Assembly (NCBI GenBank): GCA_949152475.1
Contig: OX424563.1
Location: forward strand, 14,109,001-14,173,000
From: Terebella lapidaria
Lineage: Eukaryota > Annelida > Polychaeta > Terebellida > Terebellidae
Reading direction: 5' to 3'
Length of the DNA stretch: 64,000 nt
In this document: piece after piece, positions 1 to 10,617 of the stretch
Layout of the letters: each line of letters opens with the position of its first letter
How positions within the stretch are numbered: the first letter of the stretch is position 1
Translations under genes and position numbers: made by a program
The notes under the pieces: model-generated
What the model was told of the DNA's origin: nothing
Databases searched by the model: none
Seen by the model: the letters and a program-made list of their open reading frames with translations, nothing else

Positions 1-960
1 TAATATTTTAGGTATTAGCCAGGTCACTGGTTGAATTCAAGGTCAAGAGAATATTCAGCATATATAACATTAAGCATATATCATGTCCACAGTTGATTGC
101 TAAGCTGTAAGTTCAATAATCAGAGAGAGATTAGCAATTTTATGCTGTAGCCTTGAAAATGAAGGGGCAAAGGTCAAATTCAAGGTCATCAAAATATTCA
201 GTGTATATAATTTTCTATATCATGTATATCATGTCCACAATTGATTCCCAAGCCATACAGTCAATAGAGGAGCAAGATATGAGCCAGTTTGTCCTTGGAC
301 CTTAGAAATGAGGTCAGAGGTCAAATTCAAGGTCACGAGAATATTCAGCATATATCATTTCCTATATGTCCACAATTGATTCCTAAGCTGTAAAATCGAT
401 AATAAGTGAGATATTAGCCATTTTGTCCTGTGACCTTGAAAATGAGGTCAAAGGTCAAATTCAAGGTCATGACAATAATCTGCATATATCATTTCCTATA
501 TGTTCATAATTGATTGCTAAGCTGTAAAGTCGATAACAAGCGAGATATTAGCCATTTTGTCCTGTGACCTTGAAAATGAGGTCGAAGGTCAAATTCAAGG
601 TCATCAGAATATTCAGCATATATCATTTCCTATATGTCCACAATTGATTCCTAAGCTGTAGAGTCGATAATAAGCGAGATATAAGCCATTTTGTGCTCTG
701 ACCTTGAAACTGAGGTCAGAGGTCAAATTCAAGGTCACGAGAATATTCAGAATATATCATTTCCTATATGTCCACAATTGATTCCTAAGCTGTAGAGTCG
801 ATAATAAGCGAGATATAAGCCATTTTGTGATCTGACCTTGAAAGTGAGGTCAGAGGTCAAATTCAAGGTCACGAGAATATTCAGCATATATCATTTCCTA
901 TAGGTCCACAATTGACTCCTAGTCCCTAATCTCAATATCAAGTGAGATATTAGGCATAAT
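1..960. repeat. 134-bp satellite array, block 1
   Basis: Tandem copies of a monomer of about 134 bp. The landmark GGTCAAATTCAAGG recurs at about 172, 319, 453, 587, 721 and 855; the first interval is 147 and the rest are 134. Each monomer holds a GACCTTGAAA...GAGGTCA segment, a TCAAGGTCA segment, an AT-rich ATATATCATTTCCTATATG segment and a GTCGATAATAAGCGAGATAT segment. The array continues off the left edge. The same monomer recurs at 7291-8224 and 8435-9640, each time followed by the same element tail, so it is probably the core of a transposable element family rather than an independent satellite. Confidence 0.9.
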
Positions 961-1425
961 GTGTCCCATTATAAAGCATAATGTGTCCCATTATAAAGCA
1001 TAGGGAATTTAACATGGGAAAGTCCCATTTGAGCCGAGTTTGGGCCAAAATGGCCCACTTCGAGCGATTCAAGCGCAACGAAATTTATAGACATCATAGG
1101 AGTACATATGAGGAGTGTTATCTATCAAAAAGAAAAAAAGTTACTGAACAGATTTTGAGAAAATGGCCGCCAAAGTCCAAAATCAGGCATTTTTCGTCGA
1201 AAACGGCCGCCATTTTGAAAAAAATGCGAAAATCAAAAAACTAAAAAATACCTCCTTCTTGAATTATTTTTAAATATTTTTGTGCAAAATTTCAGAAATA
1301 TTCGCCTGTAAACAAAAAAGATAAAAATGTGGACGACGACGACGACGGACGACGACGGACGACGACGGACACCGAACGCAACGCCATGCCAATAGGTTAT
1401 CGAACCATAGGTCCGGTAACCTAAA
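961..1425 (+). mobile_element. Tail of HINE/Helentron-like element, copy 1
   Basis: Single-copy tail that follows the 134-bp array. It starts near the repeated TGTCCCATTATAAAGCATA motif, runs through a GGCCGCCATTTT/AAAATGGCC-rich part and a GAC/GGAC simple-sequence stretch (1329-1371), and ends in a stem-loop at 1394-1422 (AGGTTATCGAACC, loop, GGTCCGGTAACCT). The same order of parts is seen at 8225-8434, 9641-10103 and in the 12071-13596 insertion. There is no convincing coding capacity, so it is non-autonomous. Assignment to Helentron-associated elements is inferred from the tandem core plus the 3' hairpin. Confidence 0.6.
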
Positions 1426-1680
1426 AAGGAAAAATTCTGACAAAACCATAAAGGCATTTCTGCCGAAATGCTTAACTAGTGGGAACGAGTCATTTAACAC
1501 ATGGGAACGAGATAGCAACTCGTGGGAATGAGTTAATCAACAGATGGGAACAAGATACTAACTCATGGGAGCGAGTTAGAAATAACTAGCATGTCCTATC
1601 ACAGCCACCATACTGAATTGTTCACACAACTGGATGTTGAAAAGGCATGTGAAAGGCATTTCAAGATGTTGAAAGGCATT

Positions 1681-1686
1681 TTTATT
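1681..1686 (-). promoter_or_regulatory. Poly(A) signal of ZCCHC4 copy A
   Basis: AATAAA on the minus strand, 24 nt after the stop codon at 1711-1713. The equivalent hexamer is kept in copy B at 10589-10594. Its closeness to the short terminal exon supports that exon as the real 3' end of the gene. Confidence 0.7.
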
Positions 1687-2615
1687 CTGTACATAATATA
1701 CACCAAGGGATCATTTCTTCATCTTCTTCTGATTTCCAGCTATCACTTCCTGCAAGCAATCAGATAACAATCAATTACAGGAAACATGAGTATGACATGG
1801 GAAAACAACGGATGATGAGTGTGTTAAACATTGAATAATTATCTGCCTATTTCTATAAGACTACAATAGTCCCAAGTTCAGATATAGTGTGTGATTTGGA
1901 CCTGTTTCCTCTTGCGCCTGGCTGCGGTGTCATGTCGTATCGGACATTCTCTCCGCTTGTGGTCCACTGCTCCACAGATGTGACAACCTGGAGGGTAGCG
2001 AGTGCAAAAGAATTTTGATCAGAAGTGAGGTACTTTACATCGATTCAGTGTAATGAAATGTTCATGTAGGTGTAAAATGAAGAACAATAGACCTTTACAT
2101 CGGGTACTGCAACATAATCACTGATCTGAAAAGACTGGCATGTAATATGAAAATCGAAAGATTCATTTGTTTCTTTTGCCATAAAATTGTGGACATTTGT
2201 AGATATGACTTACCAGTTTTAGGCTGTTGACACTTGTAGTCTGGTAAATGACATGTGTCACATTTGACACAGTGACACCAGCTCGGTTTGACACATCTAT
2301 CACACCGGTGGCAGTGGACATACTGACGGCCATCCTAGTTGTACAATATACATTCATGTTTCTTCATACTTCTCAGCAGTATATGTATAGTGTAAATGAT
2401 ATACTGAGGAATGAATACTGTTTTCAGAAATAGAACATAATTAAACAAATAACTGACTTGCAGAACTATTAGTGAGGAACTGTAGTAGGTTTAATTCTTT
2501 CTTTTCTTAAGAAAAATTAGAACGAGAGTTGTAATTTGTTTCTGTTGTAAGTTATTTCTGTCATAATGTTGCCAACAACACAAAATACAAATTAACGTTA
2601 TGATAACAATTCAAC

Positions 2616-2691
2616 CTGAGAGGTACACTTGTTACAGTCCTTGCAGTGTCTCGTGTCCTTGAACACGTATCTGCGTCAAACTTCACAGAAT
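2616..2691 (-). other. ZCCHC4 copy A exon 9 with in-frame TGA
   Basis: The exon is flanked by a good acceptor (TTTTCAG) and donor (CAG/GTTGAA). It reads R-F-C-E-V-stop-R-R-Y-V-F and then continues open to its end. The stop replaces the second Cys of a Cys-x2-Cys pair, which in copy B is TGT at 11537-11535. A single T-to-A change accounts for it. Confidence 0.95.
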
Positions 2692-3748
2692 CTGAAAAGA
2701 AATTGCAAAAATTGAGTAAATACATATATTTCCCCAATTTCACAACCAAAATACAATTGAAAATGCTCAAATTTACAACTATCAACTATTCATCATGTTC
2801 ATTAGAGGTCACACTATTTGTATGGACCTGTAGTTATCGGCAGGCAGTTGTACACTGCTAGGATCCAGGGTAGTGAACACTCTAACTGGAGAGCCTTTGG
2901 TACTCGGCCGACTCTTGCCAGAGTACACTGTGTGGTTGTCGTACTCAACCTGAGACCACAGACAGGATTACATGTTGATAACATCATATTTAGGCCTACT
3001 GGCTGAATTTAAATTTAATCCTGGATATTAACTTGATATTTCCAACTGAGATCAGACATCATCATATTAATTCATACACCACTGTACTCAGGGGTCCAGT
3101 TCTTACCTTGTAGTCCAACATTTTGAAAGCAGGACAACACTTGGTTATTCTGTTTTCCATAAAATAGGGGAAACTCCACAGAAAATCTGGTTTGCCCTCG
3201 GATCCTGCAAACATCCAAAAAGTAGCGAATATACTACTGGTACTTATTAGTATATCCAGACACACTTATGAAAATAGCTTGCTGCTATTTCAGTTGAGTC
3301 AATAACCACTCAATTTGTACACTCAATACAATCAATTTCAATAAACCACATCATTAGGTTTGTGTAAATCATTCAGTTTTCCATCGACAAACCTTCATTG
3401 ACATTCTGCCAGTCGGACGTGACTTGTTGTACCGTGTGAGCGAGTACATCTACCATGCCACCAAACGGAGGGTCCATTACCACCACTAGCGAACCTTCTC
3501 CACAACTCAGAAAGTCTCGGTAAAGTTTTCTGGACTTTTCACCGTGGAAGAAGTAGTTGTTGAACATGTTGTAGCGACAGAAGTTTTTCTTTGGGAAAAA
3601 CTGCTCCTGAAGTTTTAGAATCTCATTGTATCATTTTCAAGAGTATTTTTGTTGCTTTTCATCTGAAATACATATTTTAACATGCCGCAGGTGACATGCA
3701 CAAATTATATGAATATTGATAAAACCAATTATACTACAAAACACTTGC

Positions 3749-3830
3749 CAATCTCTGATCAATATCCAACAGCAAACTCTGCATTCTGCTAGACTTGGTT
3801 CTGTGTTGTTCCATGATTTCTTCATGAATC
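3749..3830 (-). other. ZCCHC4 copy A exon 5 with GC donor
   Basis: The exon encodes IHEEIMEQHRTKSSRMQSLL followed by LDIDQRL and then meets TTG/GCAAGT. Reading on in exon 6 (EQFFPKKNF) gives an ungapped match to the family only if the splice uses GC at 3748-3747. No GT donor nearby keeps frame. Copy B has the same GC donor after 14110. The rest of the donor (GCAAGT) fits the known consensus for GC-AG introns. Confidence 0.85.
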
Positions 3831-5157
3831 CTGAAAATGATTTATCCAAAATGATGCACAGTGAAAACTACTTTCTAATAGTATTAATATATTCCCCACC
3901 ACTTTTTTAAGTCATCCACTTTCCATGAAGTTACACTCGAGAAGCAGATTTTCCGACATGTCTCATTTGATTCAACAAAACACTGATACATTATCTACCT
4001 TAAATTGCTCAAATATGCATATACATCACATGTACATGTATTGTATCATTATTCACCTTGGAGTGCCGATACACAACACCTTCTTGAAGTGGAACTTATT
4101 GAATGTTTTGACCAGAAAATCCAGAGTCTGTTTGGTGAATAGATATTGCTGGAAAAGATAAAGTGGGAATTATATTTCAGTTCATGTTCACTAACCCACT
4201 CCAGTTTCATTCAGAATCCTGTGATTTCTTTTATTTGCAGGTATCAATATTTTACACATTTTTAGAAGTTAAGTTTTTCTTTGGCACATTTTGGTGCTAT
4301 CATTGTAACATGTTCACTCACATAAGTTTGATATAATTACACCCACACAATGTGTTACATGTATGCTTCATTGGAATTGAATGTAAATTATGACCGACCG
4401 CATTTGTCTTGTTGTTGTCGAGTGGACTTAAAATATAACTTGGTCGTTGCAGGTCGGTCTTAGTGACCTTGGTCTTCAGGTCGTGACCTTTGTGACCTTT
4501 GACCTCGGCAGGAAGGAGCAGGAGACCACAGTCGAGGCACATTACACGCTGCCGAACTGGGAGACATCGGAACTCCTTCAACCTGTTTATTGGGGTATTT
4601 AAGAACATGTTGTAATTTTATTCAAACATAAAGTCACAAACATTGGAGCATTGAATCTTACTCCAGAAATATGAGTTGAGAATCCCACCTTTCTCTGTAC
4701 TGTGAAGATGTGTATGGAGATTTCATCTGTTTCCTCACAAGTTTGAGTCTGGCCTTTGTCTTTGACTCACTGTAACACTGATCTGCCCACTGGAAAAAGC
4801 TGCATGTTTTCCGATCACGACATGCAGAGCAGGCGTAGAAACGTCTCACACCATCTTCTGTATACCTCTCAAACAGCAGTGTAGGACCTACAAGACAGGA
4901 ATATCATTAGTGCATTTTATAACCCATTTTAAAACATCAGAGCTAAAGGTCACTGATACAACAACAAATTCAGAGTTGAAATAACCAAAATAATTATTTT
5001 GAATGGAACATTCTGAATTGACAGGTTGTTGTGACAGGGGTACAGAAGATTGGGCCGCCAAAATGATCAGGCCGCCATTGAACTGATCGCTTTGGCGGCA
5101 ACTTTGAATTGAATTGAATTTATTTGTAAAATAACATACAGTATCAATGACATTATA

Positions 5158-5725
5158 TACTCTGATTTTTCTAACTTGTTTACACCGGTTTTTGACGATA
5201 TCTTTGCGGTGCTAAATCGTATCGTTCTATAACTTGGCATACCTCACCTGGGAGTCAAACGGCAATTTTCCACCGAATTTCAGACTTCTATCGCAATAAT
5301 TGAAGAAATTGACAATCTACCCCAATGTTAAATTTCAGCCAAAAACGGGATCTCGAGAATCTGAGCATATTCGAGGATTTGATCCTGTTTACATCCATCA
5401 GGAATAGATGTATTATTGTAATTTTAGAGCAGAAGACACATTGGGGTGTATTCTACATAAACATGTTGATTTCAAAAGATTGCACCACTACAAAACCGAG
5501 CAAATGCACAAAATTGTGTGCAGACCCAGAAATTGAATGACGGGGCTAAATTTAACATTGGGGTAGATTGCCAACTTTTTCAATTTTCGTGATAGAAGTC
5601 TGAAATTCGGTAAATAATTGCCGTTTGACTTCCAGGTGAAGTATGCCAAGTTATAGAACGATAGCGTTTAGCATCGCAAAAATATCAGCTAAAAACAGTG
5701 TAAACGGGTTAGAAAAATCAGAGTA
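5158..5725. mobile_element. Foldback MITE in intron 1 of ZCCHC4 copy A
   Basis: A long inverted repeat: the left arm begins TACTCTGATTTTTCTAAC and the right arm ends GTTAGAAAAATCAGAGTA. Arm similarity extends for roughly 190 bp on each side (for example ACCCCAATGTTAAATTT at 5319 against its complement near 5548). TA flanks both ends (5156-5157, 5726-5727). The same intron of copy B, around 15500, lacks it, giving an empty site that reads ATTATAGTAC. There is no transposase ORF. Confidence 0.85.
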
Positions 5726-5958
5726 TAGTACAAATTAAAATACACGGATGACACAAGAAAGTGAAAACACTTATTTCCATTGTGGTCCTGAGACCACACT
5801 GGAGAACCGTTGTGGCAAAGGTGAAATCCATTTGTTTATTACAATCAAATGCGTGTCAAGGAAGAACAAGCTATGTTACTATTACCGTGGACACAGAGAG
5901 GGGAGCTCCCACCGCCCAAGCTGGAGACAACAACATCCACACCTCCAGGCTCACTCAT

Positions 5959-7290
5959 AGCGGGACCTATTCCACGACAATGCCTTTCATTCCGTCTCAA
6001 GTTGTTCGTGAGCGATAATATAAGAATTATCAAACAAACATTAAAATTATTTTACTGTTCGTCAACGATACTGTACATACGAGTGGATATATAAACGTAT
6101 ATTTTAAGATTGGTTAGCAGTGTACATTACAATTCGATATGCAGCTCTGTAACTGAAATACACACTGCAGTGACTAAAATTTCAAGAAAACATAAACATT
6201 GCGTAATTTTAGTTGCACAGGCATTCACTAGGGGGCGAGACCTACGAACACTTGATGCACAGGACATTATCTCTCATTTAGTGAAATCGGGTTTCAGATT
6301 GTCAACTTATTTTTCGATTTTATTTTGCGATAAAATTTTACTCCCAGATGAAATCGCAATAATAATATATGATATGAGCAAAAAAGATGTAAATGATTCC
6401 AAAAAACAGAGGTTAATCATATTCTTCTAGCTCTGAATGCATGCATTTATGAATAGTACATAGCTGCCTTTCTCTTTCACTGCATGTACTAGATCCACAT
6501 GTATATTTTACTACGCATGTCAAAATGAATATTATAAATCGGGGCATATCACATGCACCCATGAATGATAGCCTATTGGCATCACGGTGCGTCCGTCTTC
6601 ATACGTCAAAATTTGTGTCTTCAAACATCACATTCGAAATGTTTTTTTTTGGGGCCTAAATTCAAGTCATTATCTGTTTTGAGTCACTTCCAGCCAATTC
6701 TTGCCATTGAAAATGTTTTGGACTTTATTCCTCTAAAATAGGAGCTGCCATAACTGTTCACATAGAACGTTTGAAGATAGAGCTTAGATATTAGCACTTT
6801 CAATGGTACGTCATATATGGCGATTTGTGTGGTCATCTTGCATTTGACTTCCAATGACCTCGAAAGGTAAAAATGGTTGTTTTTTTTTTTAAATTAAGAA
6901 TTGCCTAATTTTGGACTTTGTTTATCTTTTCTCAAAAAACTATCTCATCTGTTTCGAGAATTTTTTTCAGAACATGCCAATTAGGGGCCTTGATGTTGCG
7001 TGTAAGAGTGGAACCTTAAATTGCTCATAAAGCCTGATATGTAGGCCCGAAAAGCCCATGAAGGGCTGGTACGCACAAATAGACTTCTAGGGCCAAACAC
7101 TCGTACATATGGTTCATGTTTCTATTATAAGCATAGAGGAACTCATATAAGGTGCATTTTTGGTGACCTTGAACTTGACCTCATATGGCCTTCAGTGCTC
7201 AATCTCATGTCTGATGTCATAATAATTATGTATAAATTGACCTCTGAGGCTACAATTCATGCCAAAAAGGCTTATGTTCGTAATATAAGC
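5959..7290. other. Upstream flank of ZCCHC4 copy A
   Basis: Noncoding sequence 5' of the copy A start codon, repeated in unit 2 at 15745-16700 and 17730-18124. It must hold the promoter, but no TATA box or other core element stands out. AT-rich, with a T-run at 6880-6890 that marks the empty site of the unit-2 MITE. No ORF with family likeness was seen. Confidence 0.6.
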
Positions 7291-8224
7291 ATATAGGAAG
7301 ACCTCTGACCTTGAAAAAGAGGTCAAAGGTCAAATTCAAGGTCATAGCAATATTCAGCATATATCATTTCCTATATGTTCATAATTGATTCCTAAGCTGT
7401 AAAATTGATAATAAGCGAGATATTAGCCATTTTGTCCTGCGACATTGAAAATGAGGTCAAAGGTCAAGTTCAAGGTCATGACAATGTTCAGAATATATCA
7501 TTTTCTATATGTTCACAATTGATTGCTAAGCTGTAAAGTCGATAATACGTGAGATATTAGCCATTTTGTCCTGTGATCCTGAAAATGAGGTCAGAGGTCA
7601 AATTCAAGGTCATGATAATATTCAGCATATATCATTTCCTATATGTCCACAATTGATCCCTTAGCTGTAAAATCGATAATAAGTGCGATATTGGCCATTT
7701 TGTCCTGTGACCTTGAAAATGAGGTCAAAGGTCAAAATCAACATCATCAGAATATTTGGCATATATCGTTTCCTATATGTCAACAATTGATTACTAAGCT
7801 GTAAAGTCGATAATAAGCGAGATATTAGCCATTTTGTGCTCTGACCTTGAAACTGAGGTCGGAGGTCAAATTCGAGGTCACGAGAATATTCAGCATATAT
7901 CATTTCCTATATGTCCACAATTGATCCCTAAGCTGTAAAATCGATAATAAGTGAGATATTAGCCATTTTGTCCTGTGACCTTGAAAATGAGATCAAAGGT
8001 CAAATTCAAGGTTATCAGAATATTCAGCATATATCATTTCCTATATGTCCACAATTGATTCCTAAGCTGTAAAGTCGATAATGAACGAGATTTTAGCCAT
8101 TTTGTGCTCTGACCTTGAAACCGAGGTCAGAGGTCAACTTCAAGGTCACAAGAATATTCGGCATATATCATTTCCTATATGTCCACAATTGATTCCTAGT
8201 CTCTAATCTCAATATCAAGTGAGA
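7291..8224. repeat. 134-bp satellite array, block 2
   Basis: About seven monomers of the same type as 1-960, with CTATATGTNCACAATTGAT and GTCGATAATAAGCGAGATAT segments in each. The array begins abruptly after ATAAGCATATAGGAAG, a junction where unit 2 instead continues as unique sequence (18125 onward). That suggests this block was inserted in unit 1. Confidence 0.85.
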
Positions 8225-8434
8225 TATTAGGCTTAATGTGTCCCATTATAAAGCATAGGAGAATTTAACATGGGACAGTCCCATTTGGGCCGAGTTTGGG
8301 CCCAAAATGGCCAACTTCGAGCGATTCAAGTGCAACGAAATTTATACATGTCACAGGGGTACATATGAGGAGTGTTATGCACCAAAAAGAAAAAAATTAG
8401 GCCAAGGGCCAAAGATAGGTTACCGGACAATGTT
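8225..8434 (+). mobile_element. Truncated element tail, copy 2
   Basis: Repeats the start of the tail at 961-1135 (TGTCCCATTATAAAGCATAGG, CATGGGACAGTCCCATTTGG, the AACGAAATTTATACATGTCA part) and then jumps to a terminal-like AGGTTACCGGAC at 8418. The middle, with the GGCCGCC and GGAC-rich parts, is deleted. Confidence 0.6.
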
Positions 8435-9640
8435 TAATATTTTAGGTGTTAGCCAGGTCACTGGTTGAATTCAAGGTCAAGAGAATATTCAGCATATATA
8501 ACATTAAGCATATATCATGTCCACAGTTGATTGCTAAGCTGTAAGTTCAATAATCAGAGAGATATTAGCAATTTTATGCTGTAGCCTTGAAAATGAAGGG
8601 GCAAAGGTCAAATTCAAGGTCATCAAAATATTCAGTGTATATCATTTTCTATATCATGTATATCATGTCCACAATTGATTCCCAAGCCATACAGTCAATA
8701 GAGGAGCAAGATATGAGCCAGTTTGTCCTTGGACCTTGGAAATGAGGTCAGAGGTCAAATTCAAGGTCACGAGAATATTCAGCATATATCATTTCCTATA
8801 TGTCCACAATTGATTCCTAAGCTGTAAAATCGATAATAAGTGAGATATTAGCCATTTTGTCCTGTGACCTTGAAAATGAGGTCAAAGGTCAAATTCAAGG
8901 TCATGACAATAATCTGCATATATCATTTCCTATACGTTCATAATTGATTGCTAAGCTGTAAAGTCGATAATAAGCGAGATATAAGCCATTTTGTCCTGTG
9001 ATCTTGAAAATGAGGTCGAAGGTCAAATTCAAGGTCATCAGAATATTCAGCATATATCATTTCCTATACGTCCCCAATTGATTCCTAAGCTGTAGAGTCG
9101 ATAATAAGCGAGATATAAGCCATTTTGTGCTCTGACCTTGAATCTGAGGTCAGAGGTCAAATTCAAGGTCACGAGAATATTCAGCATATATCATTTCCTA
9201 TACGTTCACAATTGATTCCTAAGCTGTAAAGTCGATAATAAGCGAGATATTAGCAATTTTGTCCTGCGACCTTGGAAATGAGGTCAAAGGTCAAATTCAA
9301 GGTCACGAAAATATTCAGCATATATCATTTCCTATATGTTCACAATTGATTCCTAAACTGTAAAGTCGATAATAAGCAAGATATTAGCCATTTTGTCATG
9401 TGACCTTGAAAATGAGGTCAAAGGTCAAATTCAAGGTCACAAGAATATTCAGCATATATCATTTCCTATATGTTCACAACTGATTCCTAAGCTGTAAAGT
9501 CGATAATAAGCGAGATATTAGCCATTTTGTCCTGTGACCTTGAAAATGAGGTCAAAAGTCAAATTCAAGGTCACGAGAATATTCAGTATATATCATTTCC
9601 TATATGTCCACAATTGATTCCTAGTCTCTAATCTCAATAT
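8435..9640. repeat. 134-bp satellite array, block 3
   Basis: About nine monomers, beginning with the same sequence as position 1 of the window. Several monomers carry a complete AGGTCAAAGGTCA direct repeat plus TTCAAGGTCA (for example near 8880, 9285, 9418). Confidence 0.9.
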
Positions 9641-10103
9641 TAAGTGAGATATTAGGCTTTAATGTGTACCATTATAAAGCATAGGAGAATTTAACATGGG
9701 AAAGTCCCATTTGGGCCGAGTTCGGGCCCAAAATGGCCCACTTCGAGCGATTCAAGGGCAACGAAATTTATACATGTCACAGAGGTGCATAGGAGGAGTG
9801 TCATGCATCAATAAGAAAAAAAGTTACTGAACAGATTTTGAGAAAACGACCGTTAAAGTCCAAAATTGGCCATTTTTCGACGAAAACAGCCGCCATTTTG
9901 AAAAAAATGCGAAAATCAAAAAACTAAAAAAACCTTTCCTGGAAATATTTTTAGGTATTTTTGTGCAAAATTTCAGAAATATTCCATCGTAAACTTTAAA
10001 GATAAAAATGTGAACGGACGGACGGACGACGGACGGACGAACGACGGACGACGGACGCAACGCCACGGCAATAGGTTATCGGACCAAAGGTCCGGTAACC
10101 TAC
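9641..10103 (+). mobile_element. Tail of HINE/Helentron-like element, copy 3
   Basis: Same parts as 961-1425: the TAAAGCATAGGAG start, CCCATTTGGGCCGAG, GGCCATTTTTCGACG, the CGGACGGACGACGGACGG stretch (10015-10057), and the terminal stem-loop at 10073-10101 (AGGTTATCGGACC...GGTCCGGTAACCT, an almost perfect hairpin). Confidence 0.6.
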
Positions 10104-10465
10104 AAATACCTCCTTCTTGAATTATTTTTAGGTATTTTTGTGCAAAATTTCAGAAGAATTCGCTCGTAAACAAAAAAGATAAAAATGTGGACGACGACGG
10201 ACGCAACGCCATGCCAATAGGTTATCGGACCATAGGTCCGGTAACCTGAAAAGATAAAAATGTGGACGACGACGGACGACACGCCATGCCAATAAGCTAT
10301 TGGACCATAGGTCCGGTAACCTAAAAAACCACGACAATAGCTTATCGGCCCTCATGGGCCGGTAAGCTAAAAATGTGGACAGACGACATTGACGCCGACG
10401 ATGACAGACGACGGACACAACGCCATGCCAATAGGTTTTCGGACCATAGGTCTGGTACTCTAAAA
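10104..10465 (+). mobile_element. Stack of four further element 3' ends
   Basis: Four more terminal stem-loops follow the one at 10073-10101: 10219-10247, 10295-10322, 10339-10368 and 10433-10461. Each is preceded by a short GAC/GGAC stretch and a CGCCATGCCAATA-like or CGACAATA lead-in. The stretches between are short remnants of the same tail. This looks like repeated insertion, or repeated 3'-end capture, at one spot. Confidence 0.65.
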
Positions 10466-10588
10466 AGAAGAAGAATTCTCACAAAACCACAAAGGCATTT
10501 CCGCCGTATTGCCTTAATAACTAGTGTGTCCTATCGCAGTCACCATAATGAATTGTTCACACAACGAGACGAGTTGTTGAAAGTAATT

Positions 10589-10594
10589 TTTATT
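10589..10594 (-). promoter_or_regulatory. Poly(A) signal of ZCCHC4 copy B
   Basis: AATAAA on the minus strand shortly after the stop at 10618-10620, in the same place as in copy A. Confidence 0.7.
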
Positions 10595-10617
10595 CTGTCA
10601 TACAATGCAACAAAAGA

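Larger units (their letters stand above)
1711..5958 (-). pseudogene. ZCCHC4-like rRNA m6A methyltransferase, copy A, with premature stop
   Basis: ZCCHC4 methylates N6 of one adenosine in 28S rRNA and acts in the nucleolus. Twelve coding exons fit with matching phases: 5886-5958, 4689-4887, 4399-4582, 4057-4148, 3749-3830, 3393-3606, 3107-3204, 2828-2949, 2616-2691, 2214-2334, 1902-1987, 1711-1749. Landmarks are the GRF zinc finger (FYACSACRDRK, residues 41-51), the KTNAQYLF segment, the catalytic DPPF at 255-258 followed by GGM, FPYFMENRI, MLDYKVEYDNH, a DHHC-like Cys/His cluster in exons 9-10 and the CCHC knuckle CHICGAVDHKRREC in exon 11. Exon 9 has TGA at 2678-2676 where copy B has TGT (Cys), giving a 359-residue product without the C-terminal zinc fingers. 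All splice sites remain intact, so the lesion is recent. Exon 7 also has Ser for Ile in FLWIFPYF. It may be a null allele or a pseudogene. Confidence 0.93.

Noticed and set aside
1..960. CRISPR-like array
   Set aside because: Regular repeats, but monomers are 134 bp with no unique spacers, and this is an animal genome.
981..1244. 87-codon ORF in the element tail
   Set aside because: It is inside a non-autonomous repeat tail and the frame is not kept in the copy at 9641-10103.
2676..2678. TGA as selenocysteine in ZCCHC4 copy A
   Set aside because: TGA at a Cys codon invites the idea, but the family is not a known selenoprotein, the sister copy has Cys, and I saw no SECIS-like structure in the short 3' end.
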